Shown here: positions 8,854-18,592 of the stretch, piece after piece
Layout: each line of letters opens with the position of its first letter
How positions within the stretch are numbered: the stretch's first letter is position 1
Assembly (NCBI RefSeq): GCF_040371545.1
Contig: NZ_AP029048.1
Coordinates: 372,001-436,000 of the forward strand
DNA: 64,000 bases
From: Synechococcus sp. M16CYN
GTDB lineage: Bacteria; Cyanobacteriota; Cyanobacteriia; PCC-6307; Cyanobiaceae
Direction of reading: 5' to 3'
Program-made: the position numbers and the translations under genes
The notes under the pieces: generated by a model
What the model saw: the letters and a program-made list of their open reading frames with translations, nothing else
Told to the model about the DNA's origin: nothing
The model's database searches: none

Positions 8854-10284
8854 ATGGTGGTAGCGCCCACAACCGCGACCGAGCCTAAGCTCGGCGTTGA
8901 CTATGTCATTGCTGATATCAACCTGGCCAATTTTGGTCGGAAAGAGCTTGATATCGCCGAAACTGAGATGCCTGGATTGATGGCTCTCCGGGCCAAGTAC
9001 GGCAAAGAAAAGCCTTTAAAAGGGGCTCGGATTGCCGGTTCTTTGCATATGACAATTCAAACCGCAGTGTTGATTGAAACCTTAAAAGATCTCGGTGCAG
9101 ATGTGCGCTGGGCTTCTTGCAATGTTTTCTCCACTCAGGATCATGCAGCGGCTGCTATCGCAGCTCGTGGTATTCCTGTGTTTGCGGTGAAGGGAGAAAC
9201 CCTTGAGGAATATTGGACTTATACCCATCGCATCCTCGAGTGGAGTGATGGCGGTGCTCCCAATATGATTCTCGATGACGGTGGAGATGCAACTGGTCTC
9301 CTAATACTTGGTACGAAGGCTGAACAAGACATCACTGTTCTCGATAACCCTTCCAGCAAAGAAGAGACTTACTTGTTTGCTTCGATCAAAAAGAAGCTCG
9401 TTGAAGATCCCACTTTCTATAGTTGTACTAGAGCGGCAATCCAAGGTGTGACCGAAGAAACCACCACAGGTGTGGCACGCCTCTACAAAATGCAGAAGAG
9501 CGGTGAGCTGCCCTTCCCTGCCATCAATGTCAACGATTCGGTCACCAAGAGTAAATTCGACAACCTTTACGGCTGCCGCGAGTCTTTAGTGGACAGCATC
9601 AAGCGCGCTACGGATGCGATGATAGCCGGTAAGCAGGCTCTTGTAATCGGTTATGGCGATGTAGGTAAAGGATCTGCTCAATCACTCCGCAGTCTTGGTG
9701 CCATTGTATGCATTGCCGAAGTGGATCCTATCTGCGCATTGCAAGCAGCGATGGAGGGCTATCGCGTTGTCCGTCTGGAAGATGTAGCGGATCAGATGGA
9801 CATTTTTGTTACGGCTACTGGTAACTGTCAGGTGATTCGAAATGAGCATTTAATAGAGATGAAGGATGAAGCAATCGTGTGCAATATCGGTCATTTCGAT
9901 AATGAAATTGATGTAGCGTCATTGAAAGACTATGCCTGGGACAACATAAAACCCCAGGTTGATCACATCACCTTACCTAACGGCAACAGGATTATCCTTC
10001 TTGCTGAAGGTCGTTTGGTGAACTTGGGCTGCGCTACCGGTCACCCGAGCTTCGTGATGAGCAACTCTTTTACGAATCAGGTATTGGCTCAGATTGAGCT
10101 ATTTACCAAAAGTAATGAATACGGTAAGAGGGTGTACGTCCTACCCAAACATCTTGATGAGATGGTGGCTCGTCTTCATTTAGAAAAGATCGGTGCTAAT
10201 CTAACCGAGCTCAGCAAAGATCAAGCCGATTATATTAATGTGCCGATAGAAGGCCCCTACAAACCTGACCATTATCGATACTGA
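8854..10284 (+). CDS. ahcY: Adenosylhomocysteinase
   Basis: S-adenosyl-L-homocysteine hydrolase, 476 residues. It splits SAH into adenosine and homocysteine, removing the product inhibitor of methyltransferases. Clear family motifs are [41 protein letters not shown], and the NAD-binding [14 protein letters not shown] near residues 267-280, ending with the conserved C-terminus that closes in YKPDHYRY with the NAD-contacting Lys/Tyr. Intact and very conserved. The ATG at 8854 gives a short leader ([14 protein letters not shown]) before the conserved core. No SAH or SAM riboswitch was recognised in the short upstream space. Confidence 0.97.
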   Translation: MVVAPTTATEPKLGVDYVIADINLANFGRKELDIAETEMPGLMALRAKYGKEKPLKGARIAGSLHMTIQTAVLIETLKDLGADVRWASCNVFSTQDHAAAAIAARGIPVFAVKGETLEEYWTYTHRILEWSDGGAPNMILDDGGDATGLLILGTKAEQDITVLDNPSSKEETYLFASIKKKLVEDPTFYSCTRAAIQGVTEETTTGVARLYKMQKSGELPFPAINVNDSVTKSKFDNLYGCRESLVDSIKRATDAMIAGKQALVIGYGDVGKGSAQSLRSLGAIVCIAEVDPICALQAAMEGYRVVRLEDVADQMDIFVTATGNCQVIRNEHLIEMKDEAIVCNIGHFDNEIDVASLKDYAWDNIKPQVDHITLPNGNRIILLAEGRLVNLGCATGHPSFVMSNSFTNQVLAQIELFTKSNEYGKRVYVLPKHLDEMVARLHLEKIGANLTELSKDQADYINVPIEGPYKPDHYRY

Positions 10285-10330
10285 TCTTGTTAAGCCTTGT
10301 GGAATATTTGCGCGGTTGCACGCGAGCTCC

Positions 10331-10990
10331 ATGGTGCTTTCTGATCTTATTGCCCGTTTGCCTGAGCTCATTGATCAAGCAGTTGATACTAATCAGTGGC
10401 TGGGATACATCGCAATTTTTACGGCGATGTTTTTGGAAAATCTGTTTCCCCCTATCCCCTCAGAGTTAATCATGCCTTTGGGAGGCTTTTATGTGCAGCA
10501 AGGACAACTGCAGTTACTGCCGGTTGTGTTGGCAGGTCTTTTGGGAACCGTACTTGGAGCTTTATCTTGGTATGGAATTGGTCGTCTAGTCAATGAGGAA
10601 CGTATTGAACTTTGGCTCAGTCACCATGGCCACTGGATTGGGATTAGTCCAAAACAACTCGACCGAAATCGTCGTTGGTTTAGCCGTTATGGCACAGCAT
10701 TAGTCTTCTGGGGACGACTTGTCCCAGGTATTCGTACCCTGGTCTCCGTTCCCGCAGGCATTGAGATGATGCCCCTTACGCTATTTCTGGTATGGACGAC
10801 CGCTAGTAGTCTTATTTGGATGATTCTTCTCACTGTGGCCGGCATAGTGATGGGAGAGGGCTATAGCAACATTGGGCTTTGGATCGATCCCGTTTCGAAA
10901 GTAATCAAAGTGATAATTGTAGTCGCCATAGCGAGCGCTGTAATCTGGATTGGTTTACATATCTGGCATCGCCGCAATTCCGTTGATTAA
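10331..10990 (+). CDS. DedA-family membrane protein
   Basis: An approximately 219-residue inner-membrane protein of the DedA/SNARE-associated family, implicated in lipid carrier (undecaprenyl phosphate) or lipid scrambling. It shows the family motifs FLENLFPPIPSELIMPLGG near residues 37-55, the GAxxWYGIGR segment, and FSRYGTALVFWGRLVPGIRT near 118-137 with the conserved Arg. The C-terminal half carries hydrophobic helices. The ATG at 10331 is preferred over the upstream TTG at 10316. It follows ahcY by under 50 bases on the same strand but has no evident functional link. Confidence 0.88.
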   Translation: MVLSDLIARLPELIDQAVDTNQWLGYIAIFTAMFLENLFPPIPSELIMPLGGFYVQQGQLQLLPVVLAGLLGTVLGALSWYGIGRLVNEERIELWLSHHGHWIGISPKQLDRNRRWFSRYGTALVFWGRLVPGIRTLVSVPAGIEMMPLTLFLVWTTASSLIWMILLTVAGIVMGEGYSNIGLWIDPVSKVIKVIIVVAIASAVIWIGLHIWHRRNSVD

Positions 10991-11003
10991 GTTGTGAGTG
11001 GTC

Positions 11004-11384
11004 TCAGAAAGGAATTTCCTCTTCTAAGGCTTGATCGCCGAAGTTGCTGCCTCTGGCTTCTTGGTTGTCTCGCTTAGAACTTAGTAATTCAAGACGATCC
11101 ACGCGTATGACGGGTTTGGTGCGCTCCTCCCCATTGTTTCGATCAGTCCAACGATCTAATTTGAAGCTGCCGATGATTCCTAGTAGGGATCCCTTTTTCA
11201 CATAATCAGCGGCCACCTGGGCTTGTTTGCCCCAGATTTCCAGATTGAACCAATCCGGCTCGTCATCGCGGCGGCGGCGGTTGACAGCCATGGTGCAATT
11301 GGCCACCATGTTGCCAGATTCGAAATAGCGCACTTCGGGGTCGCGACCGGCACGACCAACAAGAGTGACAGAATTGACGCTCAT
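11004..11384 (-). CDS. ssb: Single-stranded DNA-binding protein
   Basis: SSB, about 126 residues, coats single-stranded DNA in replication and repair. The OB fold opens MSVNSVTLVGRAGRDPEVRY and contains NRRRRDDEPDWFNLEIWG and GSLLGIIGSFKLDRWTDR. The C-terminus is the acidic EEEIPF tip that docks partner proteins. The linker between fold and tip is short, typical of cyanobacterial SSB. I took the ATG at 11384; the frame stays open 16 codons upstream but those residues are not family-like. It is divergent from mreB. Confidence 0.93.
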   Translation of the reverse strand: MSVNSVTLVGRAGRDPEVRYFESGNMVANCTMAVNRRRRDDEPDWFNLEIWGKQAQVAADYVKKGSLLGIIGSFKLDRWTDRNNGEERTKPVIRVDRLELLSSKRDNQEARGSNFGDQALEEEIPF

Positions 11385-11534
11385 TGAAAAACTACCCCTG
11401 AATGATGAATGATGTTTGTCATGTTGCGCCAAGGCTGAAATAGCCGAATTGAGAAGGTTTTATCCAGGCGACCAGTTGTAGCAAGCAACTCTCGAGTTCG
11501 CCCTTATGATCCAACGACTCAAGCCACGGTATCC

Positions 11535-12587
11535 GTGCTGTTTCGTCGTTTTCAGCTGTCGCGTGATATCGGCATCGACCTTGGCACTGCTAATACCTTA
11601 ATTTATGTCTCTGGTCGAGGCATTGTTTTGCAGGAGCCCTCTGTAGTGGCGCTCGATTTAGAGCGGGGTACCACTTTGGCCGTGGGCGATGAAGCAAAAT
11701 TGATGTTGGGTCGTACCCCTAGCAACATTCGTGCCGTTCGTCCATTGAGAGACGGTGTAATCGCTGATTTCGATGCGGCCGAGCAAATGCTTAAGACCTT
11801 CATTGCCAAGGGCAATGAAGGTCGTGGCATCTTGGCGCCTCGTTTAGTAGTAGGGATTCCAAGCGGCGTTACCGGTGTAGAACGCCGTGCTGTTCGTGAA
11901 GCTGGAATGGCAGGTGCTCGAGAGGTTCACTTAATTGATGAGCCTGTGGCAGCTGCAATCGGCGCTGGTCTTCCCGTCACCGAACCAGTAGGCACAATGA
12001 TTGTGGATATCGGAGGCGGTACTGCCGAAGTGGCAGTAATTAGTCTTGGCGGCACAGTTCTCAGTGAATCAGTACGAGTAGCTGGAGACGAGATTAGTGA
12101 TGCGATTGGTGTATACCTAAAAAAGGTGCACAACATGGTGGTAGGTGAGCGCACCGCGGAGGACATCAAGATTCGGATCGGTTCCGCCTTTTTAGATGAT
12201 GAGTTTGATCAGCAATCAATGGATGTACGCGGTCTACATTTGGTTTCCGGACTTCCTCGAACCATCAATCTCAAGGCTGGCGACTTGCGTGAGGCGATTG
12301 CTGAGCCTCTGAATGTAATCGTAGAGGCGGTGAAACGCACCCTGGAGCGTACACCGCCAGAATTGGCTGCTGACATCGTTGACCGCGGTATCATGTTAGC
12401 CGGCGGTGGTGCATTAGTACGCGGTATCAGTGACTTAATTAGTCATGAGACCGGCATTTTTGTTCATATTGCTGAAGATCCTCTGTTGTGCGTTGTGAAT
12501 GGTTGTGGTCAAGTGTTAGAGGATTGGGAACGTCTGAAGCGGGTAGTGGATACGCCAGAGTTTGTCCGTTCTACGTCTAACGCCTGA
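11535..12587 (+). CDS. mreB: Rod shape-determining protein MreB
   Basis: An actin-like ATPase, 350 residues, that polymerises under the membrane and guides side-wall peptidoglycan synthesis. Phosphate-1 loop is DIGIDLGTANTLIYV near residues 10-24, phosphate-2 loop IVDIGGGTAEVAVISLGG near 157, and the adenosine site LAGGGALVRGISDL near 288. It starts with GTG (LFRRFQLSRDIGID). It leads a four-gene run mreB-mreC-mreD-lipoprotein with gaps of 4, 2 and -4 bases. Its retention suggests a rod- or oval-shaped cell. Confidence 0.96.
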   Translation: MLFRRFQLSRDIGIDLGTANTLIYVSGRGIVLQEPSVVALDLERGTTLAVGDEAKLMLGRTPSNIRAVRPLRDGVIADFDAAEQMLKTFIAKGNEGRGILAPRLVVGIPSGVTGVERRAVREAGMAGAREVHLIDEPVAAAIGAGLPVTEPVGTMIVDIGGGTAEVAVISLGGTVLSESVRVAGDEISDAIGVYLKKVHNMVVGERTAEDIKIRIGSAFLDDEFDQQSMDVRGLHLVSGLPRTINLKAGDLREAIAEPLNVIVEAVKRTLERTPPELAADIVDRGIMLAGGGALVRGISDLISHETGIFVHIAEDPLLCVVNGCGQVLEDWERLKRVVDTPEFVRSTSNA

Positions 12588-12591
12588 GGCC

Positions 12592-13338
12592 ATGACCCCG
12601 TTCCTTCGGCCCGGCAGGAGCCGTCGGCGCGGGTTGGGACAACTCAGTCTCTGGTCACTATTGGTGGTCGGTTTGTTGCTGGTGCGTTTCAGTAAAGGGG
12701 TGGGTTTCACGGATATTTATGCGTTGATTACCCGTCCGTTCTGGCCGGGACCAACACAGCGCGATTGGATCGTTTCCGCAACCGATCTAGAGAATCAGGC
12801 TCGTTTGCAGTTATTAGAACAAGACAACCGCCGACTACGGCAGTTGTTGGAGCTCCAGCGCGATGGATCAAGCCGAGGAGATGTGGCAGCAGCCGTGATT
12901 GCTCGGTCACCTCGGGGTTGGTGGCAGCAACTAGAGCTTGGTAAAGGTGCGCTGCATGGGTTGAGCGTAGGGAATGCTGTACTTGGACCAGGTGGTTTGG
13001 TTGGTCGGGTTGCTAGCGTGACGCCGGCAACATCTCGGGTAAAGTTGCTTACAGCGCCAGGACATGAGATTGGAGTATGGCTCCCCCGCTCTCGTAGTCA
13101 TGGCTTGTTAGTAGGTCACGGCAACAGTCGCCTTGCATTGCGTTTCATTGACAAAGATCCAGATGCGCGGCCGGGGGATCTTGTGACCACCTCTCCCGCT
13201 AGCACACTGTTGCCTCCGAATGTATCAATTGGGGTGATCCAATCGATTGATAGTCGTGCCGTACCGGCACCGATCGCGATGGTGCAGTTGATCGCTACTC
13301 CCGAGGCCATTGATTGGGTTCAGGTACGCACTCGTTAG
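12592..13338 (+). CDS. mreC: Rod shape-determining protein MreC
   Basis: A bitopic membrane protein, about 248 residues, linking MreB to the periplasmic cell-wall machinery. An N-terminal basic stretch (RPGRSRRRG) is followed by one membrane helix near residues 22-38, then a coiled-coil with DLENQARLQLLEQDNRRLRQ near 65-85, then the beta-rich MreC core with the GxxxVGNAVLGPGGLVGRV segment. The ATG at 12592, four bases after the mreB stop, is the natural start; the open frame upstream overlaps mreB. Intact. Confidence 0.92.
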   Translation: MTPFLRPGRSRRRGLGQLSLWSLLVVGLLLVRFSKGVGFTDIYALITRPFWPGPTQRDWIVSATDLENQARLQLLEQDNRRLRQLLELQRDGSSRGDVAAAVIARSPRGWWQQLELGKGALHGLSVGNAVLGPGGLVGRVASVTPATSRVKLLTAPGHEIGVWLPRSRSHGLLVGHGNSRLALRFIDKDPDARPGDLVTTSPASTLLPPNVSIGVIQSIDSRAVPAPIAMVQLIATPEAIDWVQVRTR

Positions 13339-13340
13339 GC

Positions 13341-13850
13341 ATGGCTCGATTGCACCGACAACCGATCTGTGTAGCCTCGGCCCTTTTAGTGCCTTTGTTA
13401 GTACTGGGCTCTCCAAGATGGCTCAGTATTGATGGCGTAGGACCGGCCTGGGTACTGTTGTGGTTATTGCCTTGGGCTCTGGTTGATGGTCCTGTGTCTG
13501 GTGGTTTGGCCGGTGTCGCGTTAGGACTCATTCTTGATGGTCTCAATCTTGGCGAGCTAAGCCAGATTCCGGCACTTCTCGTATTGGGTTGGTGGTGGGG
13601 ACAGCTGGGTCGTCAGGGTAGGACTATCCAACGCAGCTTAAATCTGGGTTTGTTGGCCTGGATCGGATCGGTTGGCCTGGGATTGAGTCTTCTATTGCAA
13701 CTACTGATTTGCCAAGGCGGGAGTCTCCATCCTTTAATGCAAAGTTGGGGGTGGCAGACCCTATGGAGTCAAGCCTTAATTACAGGTTTACTGGCTCCAA
13801 TGATGGTGTCTTTGCAGTTATTGCTTTGGCGTACAAAGGCTCTGTCATGA
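13341..13850 (+). CDS. mreD: Rod shape-determining protein MreD
   Basis: A small polytopic membrane protein, about 169 residues, with five or so hydrophobic segments rich in Leu/Trp, and the GGLAGVALGLILDGL segment near residues 52-66 that is typical of MreD. It partners MreC in elongasome assembly. The start is the ATG at 13341, two bases after the mreC stop. Its stop overlaps the start of the next gene (ATGA), implying translational coupling. Confidence 0.88.
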   Translation: MARLHRQPICVASALLVPLLVLGSPRWLSIDGVGPAWVLLWLLPWALVDGPVSGGLAGVALGLILDGLNLGELSQIPALLVLGWWWGQLGRQGRTIQRSLNLGLLAWIGSVGLGLSLLLQLLICQGGSLHPLMQSWGWQTLWSQALITGLLAPMMVSLQLLLWRTKALS

Positions 13851-15157
13851 GTATTCAGCTGACACGTCGAAAATTGCTGCTATCAGGGGTTGCCGCCGGA
13901 TTGGCGGCTTGTGGGCGCCGTTACCACGGCCCGGAGCTGAATCTATGGACCTTACAGCTGGCTCCTAAGTTCAATCCCTACTTTACCGATCTGACGGCAG
14001 CCTGGGCAACAGTCTATCCCCAAAATCCACTGCGCTGGTCCGATCTACCTTGGGGTTCAGTGGAACGCAAACTTCTATCCTCAGTTTACGCCCGTACAGC
14101 ACCGGATGTGGTGAATCTGAATCCCCCCTTTGCGGCCAGTCTAGCTAGTAAAGGAGGGTTGACAAATCTCACGCCTTTATTGCCATCAAGCGCTGCAAAA
14201 CGCTATCTACCATCAGTTTGGCAGGCTTGCCGCAACCAAGAAGCTGGGCAGTTTGCTGTGCCTTGGTATCTCACAGTCCGGCTCAGCTTAGTGAATCGCC
14301 AACTCTTGGATCAAGCCGGCATTGCATCGCCGCCGACTTGCTGGGATCAAGTTCCAGCGTTTGCCAAGCGCATCCGCGAACGGACAGGGCGTTACGGCCT
14401 TTTTCTTACAATGGTTCCGGATGACTCCGTCGAGATGCTCGAGGTCTTGGTGCAAATGGGAGTCACGCTGCTGGATGCGCGCCGACGATCAGCCTTTAAT
14501 AGTGCCGCTGGCTTACGCGCTTTTCGATTTTGGACCGAGCTCTATCAGGAGGGGTTACTACCTCGTGAAGTGGTGAGTCAGGGTCAGCGACGGGCTATTG
14601 AGTTGTTCCAGAGCGAAGACTTAGCCATGGCGGCCACAGGAGCGGAGTTCTTGCGCAGCATTCAAACCAATGCTCCTAGGGTCGCCGCAGTGACCGAGTC
14701 GCATCCTCCGGTCACGGGCATAGATGGTACAGCCAATGTAGCCCTAATGATGTTGGCCGTGCCCCGTCAGAGCAAAAAGCAGGCCTTGGCAGTTAAACTG
14801 GCCCTGTTCCTTACCGGTGCTGCCAACCAGCTGCGTTTCGCCAATGAAGCACAGGTGCTTCCGTCGTCGACAAAAGCCTTAGCGATGGTTCTTGCTCAGT
14901 TGCAGCAGGAACGAATAATGACTGCCGAGCAACAGCAAATTCGTCAGGCTCGTTTACTGTCGGCCATCACGTTGAAGCGAGCACGAGTTTTGGTACCGGC
15001 CTTACCAGGAATTAAGCAGTTACAAAAGATTCTTTACACCCAGTTACAGCGTGCCATGCTGGGCCAGATCGGCAGCGATGAGGCGCTAAAGACCGCCTCT
15101 GATGAATGGGATTATTACGCGGCTTCTCGCGAACCCTTAAAAAGGCTCGATTCTTAA
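13847..15157 (+). CDS. ABC-type sugar-binding lipoprotein
   Basis: A 436-residue extracellular solute-binding protein of the sugar ABC family (group 1). The N-terminus has a twin-Arg-like TRRKLLLSGVAAGLAACG sequence ending in a lipobox (LAAC), so it should be a lipoprotein facing the periplasm. The fold is suggested by ELNLWTLQLAPKFNPYF, AVPWYLTVRLSLVNRQLLDQ and a Trp/Asp-rich middle. No permease or ATPase gene is adjacent, so it is an orphan here. The start codon overlaps the mreD stop by four bases. The ligand is unknown; compatible-solute sugars such as glucosylglycerol or sucrose would be candidates by family only. Confidence 0.82.
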   Translation: MSIQLTRRKLLLSGVAAGLAACGRRYHGPELNLWTLQLAPKFNPYFTDLTAAWATVYPQNPLRWSDLPWGSVERKLLSSVYARTAPDVVNLNPPFAASLASKGGLTNLTPLLPSSAAKRYLPSVWQACRNQEAGQFAVPWYLTVRLSLVNRQLLDQAGIASPPTCWDQVPAFAKRIRERTGRYGLFLTMVPDDSVEMLEVLVQMGVTLLDARRRSAFNSAAGLRAFRFWTELYQEGLLPREVVSQGQRRAIELFQSEDLAMAATGAEFLRSIQTNAPRVAAVTESHPPVTGIDGTANVALMMLAVPRQSKKQALAVKLALFLTGAANQLRFANEAQVLPSSTKALAMVLAQLQQERIMTAEQQQIRQARLLSAITLKRARVLVPALPGIKQLQKILYTQLQRAMLGQIGSDEALKTASDEWDYYAASREPLKRLDS

Positions 15158-15247
15158 AATAATCGATAACCAGCTTGTAGGACAATGCTTTTGTTTCTGT
15201 TTTGATCCCCTGACCGGTAAAGTTTCGACTCATTAAGCGTGGTGCCG

Positions 15248-16009
15248 ATGACGGATGACTTGCCGTCGCAATCGGGTACAACAGTCCTGGTTGTTGATGA
15301 CGAAGCCGCGGTACGCCGCGTCTTGGTCATGCGTTTGCAGCTTTCTGGATACCGCGTCATCTGTGCTGAGGATGGCGAGCAAGCCTTGGAGTTATTTCAC
15401 AGCGAGTCTCCTGACCTCGTAGTTCTCGACGTGATGTTGCCCAAGCTTGACGGCTTCGCGGTGTGTCGTCGTCTTCGCGCCGAGTCGTGTGTGCCGATTA
15501 TCTTTTTGTCAGCGGTCGAAGCAATTTCCGAACGTGTTGCCGGTCTCGATCTCGGTGCGGACGACTACCTGCCCAAACCATTTAGCCCAAAAGAACTTGA
15601 AGCTCGAATTTCTACCATCTTTCGTCGAGTAGGCCGTAGTAATGCTGTTGTGGAAAGCCGCGAGCTTTTGGCAGGCCAAGGTGTGCTGCGCCTTGGAGAG
15701 CTGGTAGTCGACACTAACCGTCGTCAGGTAACCCGTGGTGTTGAACGTATCAATCTCACTTACACCGAGTTCAGTTTGTTAGAGCTGTTGTTCCGTGATC
15801 CAGGTCGCGTTGTGCCCCGAGCCGAGATCTTGGAACAGCTCTGGGGTTATCCACCTCGCCGCGCTGCGGACCTTCGCGTAGTTGACGTGTACGTAGCGAG
15901 GTTACGTGGCAAGCTTGAACCTGACCCAAGAAACCCTGAACTAATCCTCACTGTGCGCGGTATAGGCTATTCATCCCAGCGCATAGGTGAGGCTTCCGCC
16001 ACTGCTTAG
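15248..16009 (+). CDS. rpaB: OmpR-family response regulator, RpaB-like
   Basis: A two-component response regulator of about 253 residues. The receiver domain near residues 13-125 has the acidic pair in [10 protein letters not shown], the phospho-acceptor Asp in [14 protein letters not shown], and the Lys in [16 protein letters not shown] winged-helix DNA-binding domain near 150-245 carries [20 protein letters not shown] and [18 protein letters not shown]. The wording ([24 protein letters not shown]) is closest to RpaB, the essential regulator of high-light and photosystem genes. GTG codons at 15239 and 15242 are alternative starts; I took ATG 15248. The symbol is a best match, not certain. 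Confidence 0.75.
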   Translation: MTDDLPSQSGTTVLVVDDEAAVRRVLVMRLQLSGYRVICAEDGEQALELFHSESPDLVVLDVMLPKLDGFAVCRRLRAESCVPIIFLSAVEAISERVAGLDLGADDYLPKPFSPKELEARISTIFRRVGRSNAVVESRELLAGQGVLRLGELVVDTNRRQVTRGVERINLTYTEFSLLELLFRDPGRVVPRAEILEQLWGYPPRRAADLRVVDVYVARLRGKLEPDPRNPELILTVRGIGYSSQRIGEASATA

Positions 16010-16065
16010 GATTCCCCTGGACGGGCAAAATATATACCGACTTTTCACTTACCCCTGCTGCTGCT

Positions 16066-17574
16066 TTGTCTGAGCTGCGCGATACCCGTCTCGAAAAGGC
16101 AAACACCTTGGCGGAGTTGGGACAGGGTCCCTATGCCTCAACCTTTAACCCCAGCCACCGCATGGCTGAGCTTCAGTCAAATCATGCCGACCTCCTTAAT
16201 GGTGAGGAACGCGACGTCACCGTGTCTATTGCAGGTCGTGTTATGACCCGTCGAGTATTAGGCAAGCTTGCCTTTTTCACCCTTGTCGACGAAACCGGCA
16301 CCATTCAGCTCTTCCTTGAAGAAACTGGTCTGGAAGCACAACAGGAAGGCTGGTTTAAGCAGATCACGACTTTGGTAGATACCGGTGACTGGTTGGGTGT
16401 CAGCGGAAGCTTGCGTCGTACTGATCGTGGTGAATTATCGGTGAAGGTGCATGATTGGCGCATGCTAAGCAAGTCCCTGCAACCGCTGCCCAACAAATGG
16501 CATGGTTTGGTGGATGTGGAGAAGCGCTACCGTCAGCGTTATCTTGACCTGATTGTGTCCCCCCAGTCACGTGAGACTTTTCGGCGTAGAGCCTTGCTGG
16601 TGAGTGGCATTCGACGCTGGTTGGATGAGCGACAGTTTCTTGAGATTGAGACGCCGGTGTTGCAATCAGAAGTGGGCGGGGCGGATGCGCGGCCGTTCGT
16701 CACCCACCACAATACTCTTGATTTGTCCTTGTATTTACGCATTGCGACCGAGCTGCACCTCAAACGTCTAGTGGTAGGTGGTTTTGAACGGGTGTATGAG
16801 CTTGGTCGTATCTTCCGTAACGAAGGGACCAGCACTCGTCATAATCCCGAGTTCACTTCGATTGAGGTTTACCAGGCTTATTCAGACTACATCGGGATGA
16901 TGAAGCTTACAGAAGCAATGATTGCTGAAGTATGCCAACAGGTTTGTGGTAAAACCCAAATTACATACCAAAACAAAGAAATTGATCTCACACCGCCTTG
17001 GCGGCGGGCCACCATGCATGAGTTGGTGTACAAAGCAACGGGTTTGAATTTCAATGAATTCATGAGCCGAGAACAGGCGGCTGAAGAAATGGAGGCGGTT
17101 GGGCTCGAGGTTTCGGACACCGCTGACTGCATAGGTCGTCTGCTCAATGCAGCTTTTGAACAACGAGTGGAAGCAAACCTGATTCAGCCCACCTTTGTGA
17201 TTGATTACCCGATTGAGATTTCGCCCTTGGCTCGCAAGCACCGCAGCAAGCCTGGTTTAGTGGAGCGCTTTGAGCTATTCATTGTGGGTCGGGAGACTGC
17301 CAATGCTTTTAGTGAATTGATTGATCCCGTGGATCAGCGGGAGCGGCTTGAGGCACAGCAGGCCCGCAAAGCTACTGGAGACCTGGAAGCGCAAGGTTTA
17401 GATGAGGACTTCATCGAGGCATTGGAAGTGGGCATGCCCCCCACTGGTGGTCTGGGGATTGGGATCGACCGTTTAGTGATGTTGCTCACCGATAGCCCTT
17501 CCATTCGCGATGTGATTGCTTTCCCTCTCTTACGTCCGGAGTCTTCAGCAAAGGGTGCACCTGCGATGGGATAA
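16066..17574 (+). CDS. lysS: Lysyl-tRNA synthetase (class II)
   Basis: A 502-residue class II LysRS that charges tRNA-Lys. An N-terminal OB fold near residues 55-165 ([19 protein letters not shown]) is followed by the catalytic core with motif 1, motif 2 ([20 protein letters not shown], near 245-264) and motif 3 ([12 protein letters not shown], near 465-476). The start is TTG at 16066 (reads [20 protein letters not shown]), which is the conserved beginning of the cyanobacterial enzyme; no nearby ATG fits. Intact. Confidence 0.95.
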   Translation: MSELRDTRLEKANTLAELGQGPYASTFNPSHRMAELQSNHADLLNGEERDVTVSIAGRVMTRRVLGKLAFFTLVDETGTIQLFLEETGLEAQQEGWFKQITTLVDTGDWLGVSGSLRRTDRGELSVKVHDWRMLSKSLQPLPNKWHGLVDVEKRYRQRYLDLIVSPQSRETFRRRALLVSGIRRWLDERQFLEIETPVLQSEVGGADARPFVTHHNTLDLSLYLRIATELHLKRLVVGGFERVYELGRIFRNEGTSTRHNPEFTSIEVYQAYSDYIGMMKLTEAMIAEVCQQVCGKTQITYQNKEIDLTPPWRRATMHELVYKATGLNFNEFMSREQAAEEMEAVGLEVSDTADCIGRLLNAAFEQRVEANLIQPTFVIDYPIEISPLARKHRSKPGLVERFELFIVGRETANAFSELIDPVDQRERLEAQQARKATGDLEAQGLDEDFIEALEVGMPPTGGLGIGIDRLVMLLTDSPSIRDVIAFPLLRPESSAKGAPAMG

Positions 17575-17601
17575 TTAGGCAAATGGCATCGTCCAATCCT
17601 C

Positions 17602-17865
17602 ATGAGTGGTGAGCGCGTAGGGTTTCGCTTCAAGCACGCCGACGCGGTGGTTAAGCGCAATCCACAGGGCCGTTCCCGCCGGGGATGGGTCATGGAACCT
17701 GTGGAACAGACCACCAGCCGCGGCACTAAAATGCCGGCTTATCGCATCCGCTGGCGGGATAGTGAACGTCCTGAGATTGTGCTTCAGCACATGCTGATCG
17801 CTGATCCAGATCCAACGCCGCCACCCGAAGGAGTCAGCCTCAAACCTCCAACTCCTAAAACCTGA
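17602..17865 (+). CDS. Conserved small cyanobacterial protein
   Basis: An 87-residue basic protein with no membrane segment. It opens MSGERVGFRFKHADAVVKRN, has a GRSRRGWVMEPVEQ stretch, and ends in a Pro-rich tail. I recognise the type as a short conserved hypothetical of the Synechococcus/Prochlorococcus clade found after lysS, but no function is known to me. It begins 27 bases after lysS on the same strand and is likely co-transcribed. It converges with the coiled-coil gene, five bases apart. Confidence 0.68.
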   Translation: MSGERVGFRFKHADAVVKRNPQGRSRRGWVMEPVEQTTSRGTKMPAYRIRWRDSERPEIVLQHMLIADPDPTPPPEGVSLKPPTPKT

Positions 17866-17870
17866 TCAGG

Positions 17871-18356
17871 TCACAATCCCGAGTCTTCACGAAGTTTTTG
17901 TAACTCCAGTTCTGCATAAAACAGCGCCCAATCTTTGTCTAAATCAGAAGAGCCGGGCGCTTTTTGTTGAGTTTGCAAATCCAGCAATTGTTGCTCTACT
18001 TCCCTAAAGCGACGCCCTAAATCATCGAAGTCATTCCAGAGTTGACGTCCCCGCTCCATTAATCTATGGAGATATTGATCAGCGCGACTAGCCAGTTCAG
18101 TAGCGTTAGCTTGCCGGGCTCTATCTAACCGATGACGCCAAGTGTTTACATCCTCAGCCAGTTGCAATAGTTGCTTGCGCTGATGCTCTGCGCTTTGTTG
18201 TAGTTGCTGCCGCTGCCGCTGCAAGGCTTGTACCCGATCACAATTGCGTTGCTCTCGGAATAGCTGTTCTTGTGTTGTACTACTACTGCGTAAGAGATCA
18301 GCTAGACGTTGATCTAGCTGATCTAGCTGCAGTTCCAGCTGTTCCAACCAACTCAC
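17871..18356 (-). CDS. Coiled-coil protein, cyanobacterial family
   Basis: A 161-residue, strongly helical protein made almost entirely of heptad-like Gln/Leu/Arg/Glu repeats, suggesting one long coiled coil. No catalytic motif, signal peptide or membrane span. It starts with GTG at 18356, overlapping the stop of the upstream 79-residue gene by four bases. I recall that such a pair is sometimes labelled 'hercynine metabolism protein' in picocyanobacteria, but this is from memory and nothing in the sequence proves it. Probably a structural or partner-binding protein acting with its neighbour. Confidence 0.6.
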   Translation of the reverse strand: MSWLEQLELQLDQLDQRLADLLRSSSTTQEQLFREQRNCDRVQALQRQRQQLQQSAEHQRKQLLQLAEDVNTWRHRLDRARQANATELASRADQYLHRLMERGRQLWNDFDDLGRRFREVEQQLLDLQTQQKAPGSSDLDKDWALFYAELELQKLREDSGL

Positions 18357-18592
18357 ATCTGGCCGCCACCGGGGGTGGTTATTAGGGGCTTTTCGATTTC
18401 TTTAAGCAGCGGTTCAAGGGCCGCTGATCTCGAATTTAGGATCATTTGCGTGAGTTGAGCAACCTTCATTTCTCCAACACTTCCTTCAAGCTCCCCGAGT
18501 CGGTCAAAAGCGGCCAGGTAGAGGGATTCCAGGTCTCTAATCAGCTGTTCACGTTGCTGCTTGATAACTTGACGTCGTTCGTCTTGTTTCAC
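18353..18592 (-). CDS. Small helical protein paired with coiled-coil gene
   Basis: A 79-residue, mostly helical, charged protein (opens MKQDERRQVIKQQREQLIRD). The C-terminus is Gly-rich. The stop overlaps the next gene's GTG start, and its ATG overlaps the stop of the 105-residue ORF upstream, so the three form a coupled run. Family function is uncertain; it may be the small partner in the pair sometimes named for hercynine metabolism in databases. Confidence 0.6.
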   Translation of the reverse strand: MKQDERRQVIKQQREQLIRDLESLYLAAFDRLGELEGSVGEMKVAQLTQMILNSRSAALEPLLKEIEKPLITTPGGGQM

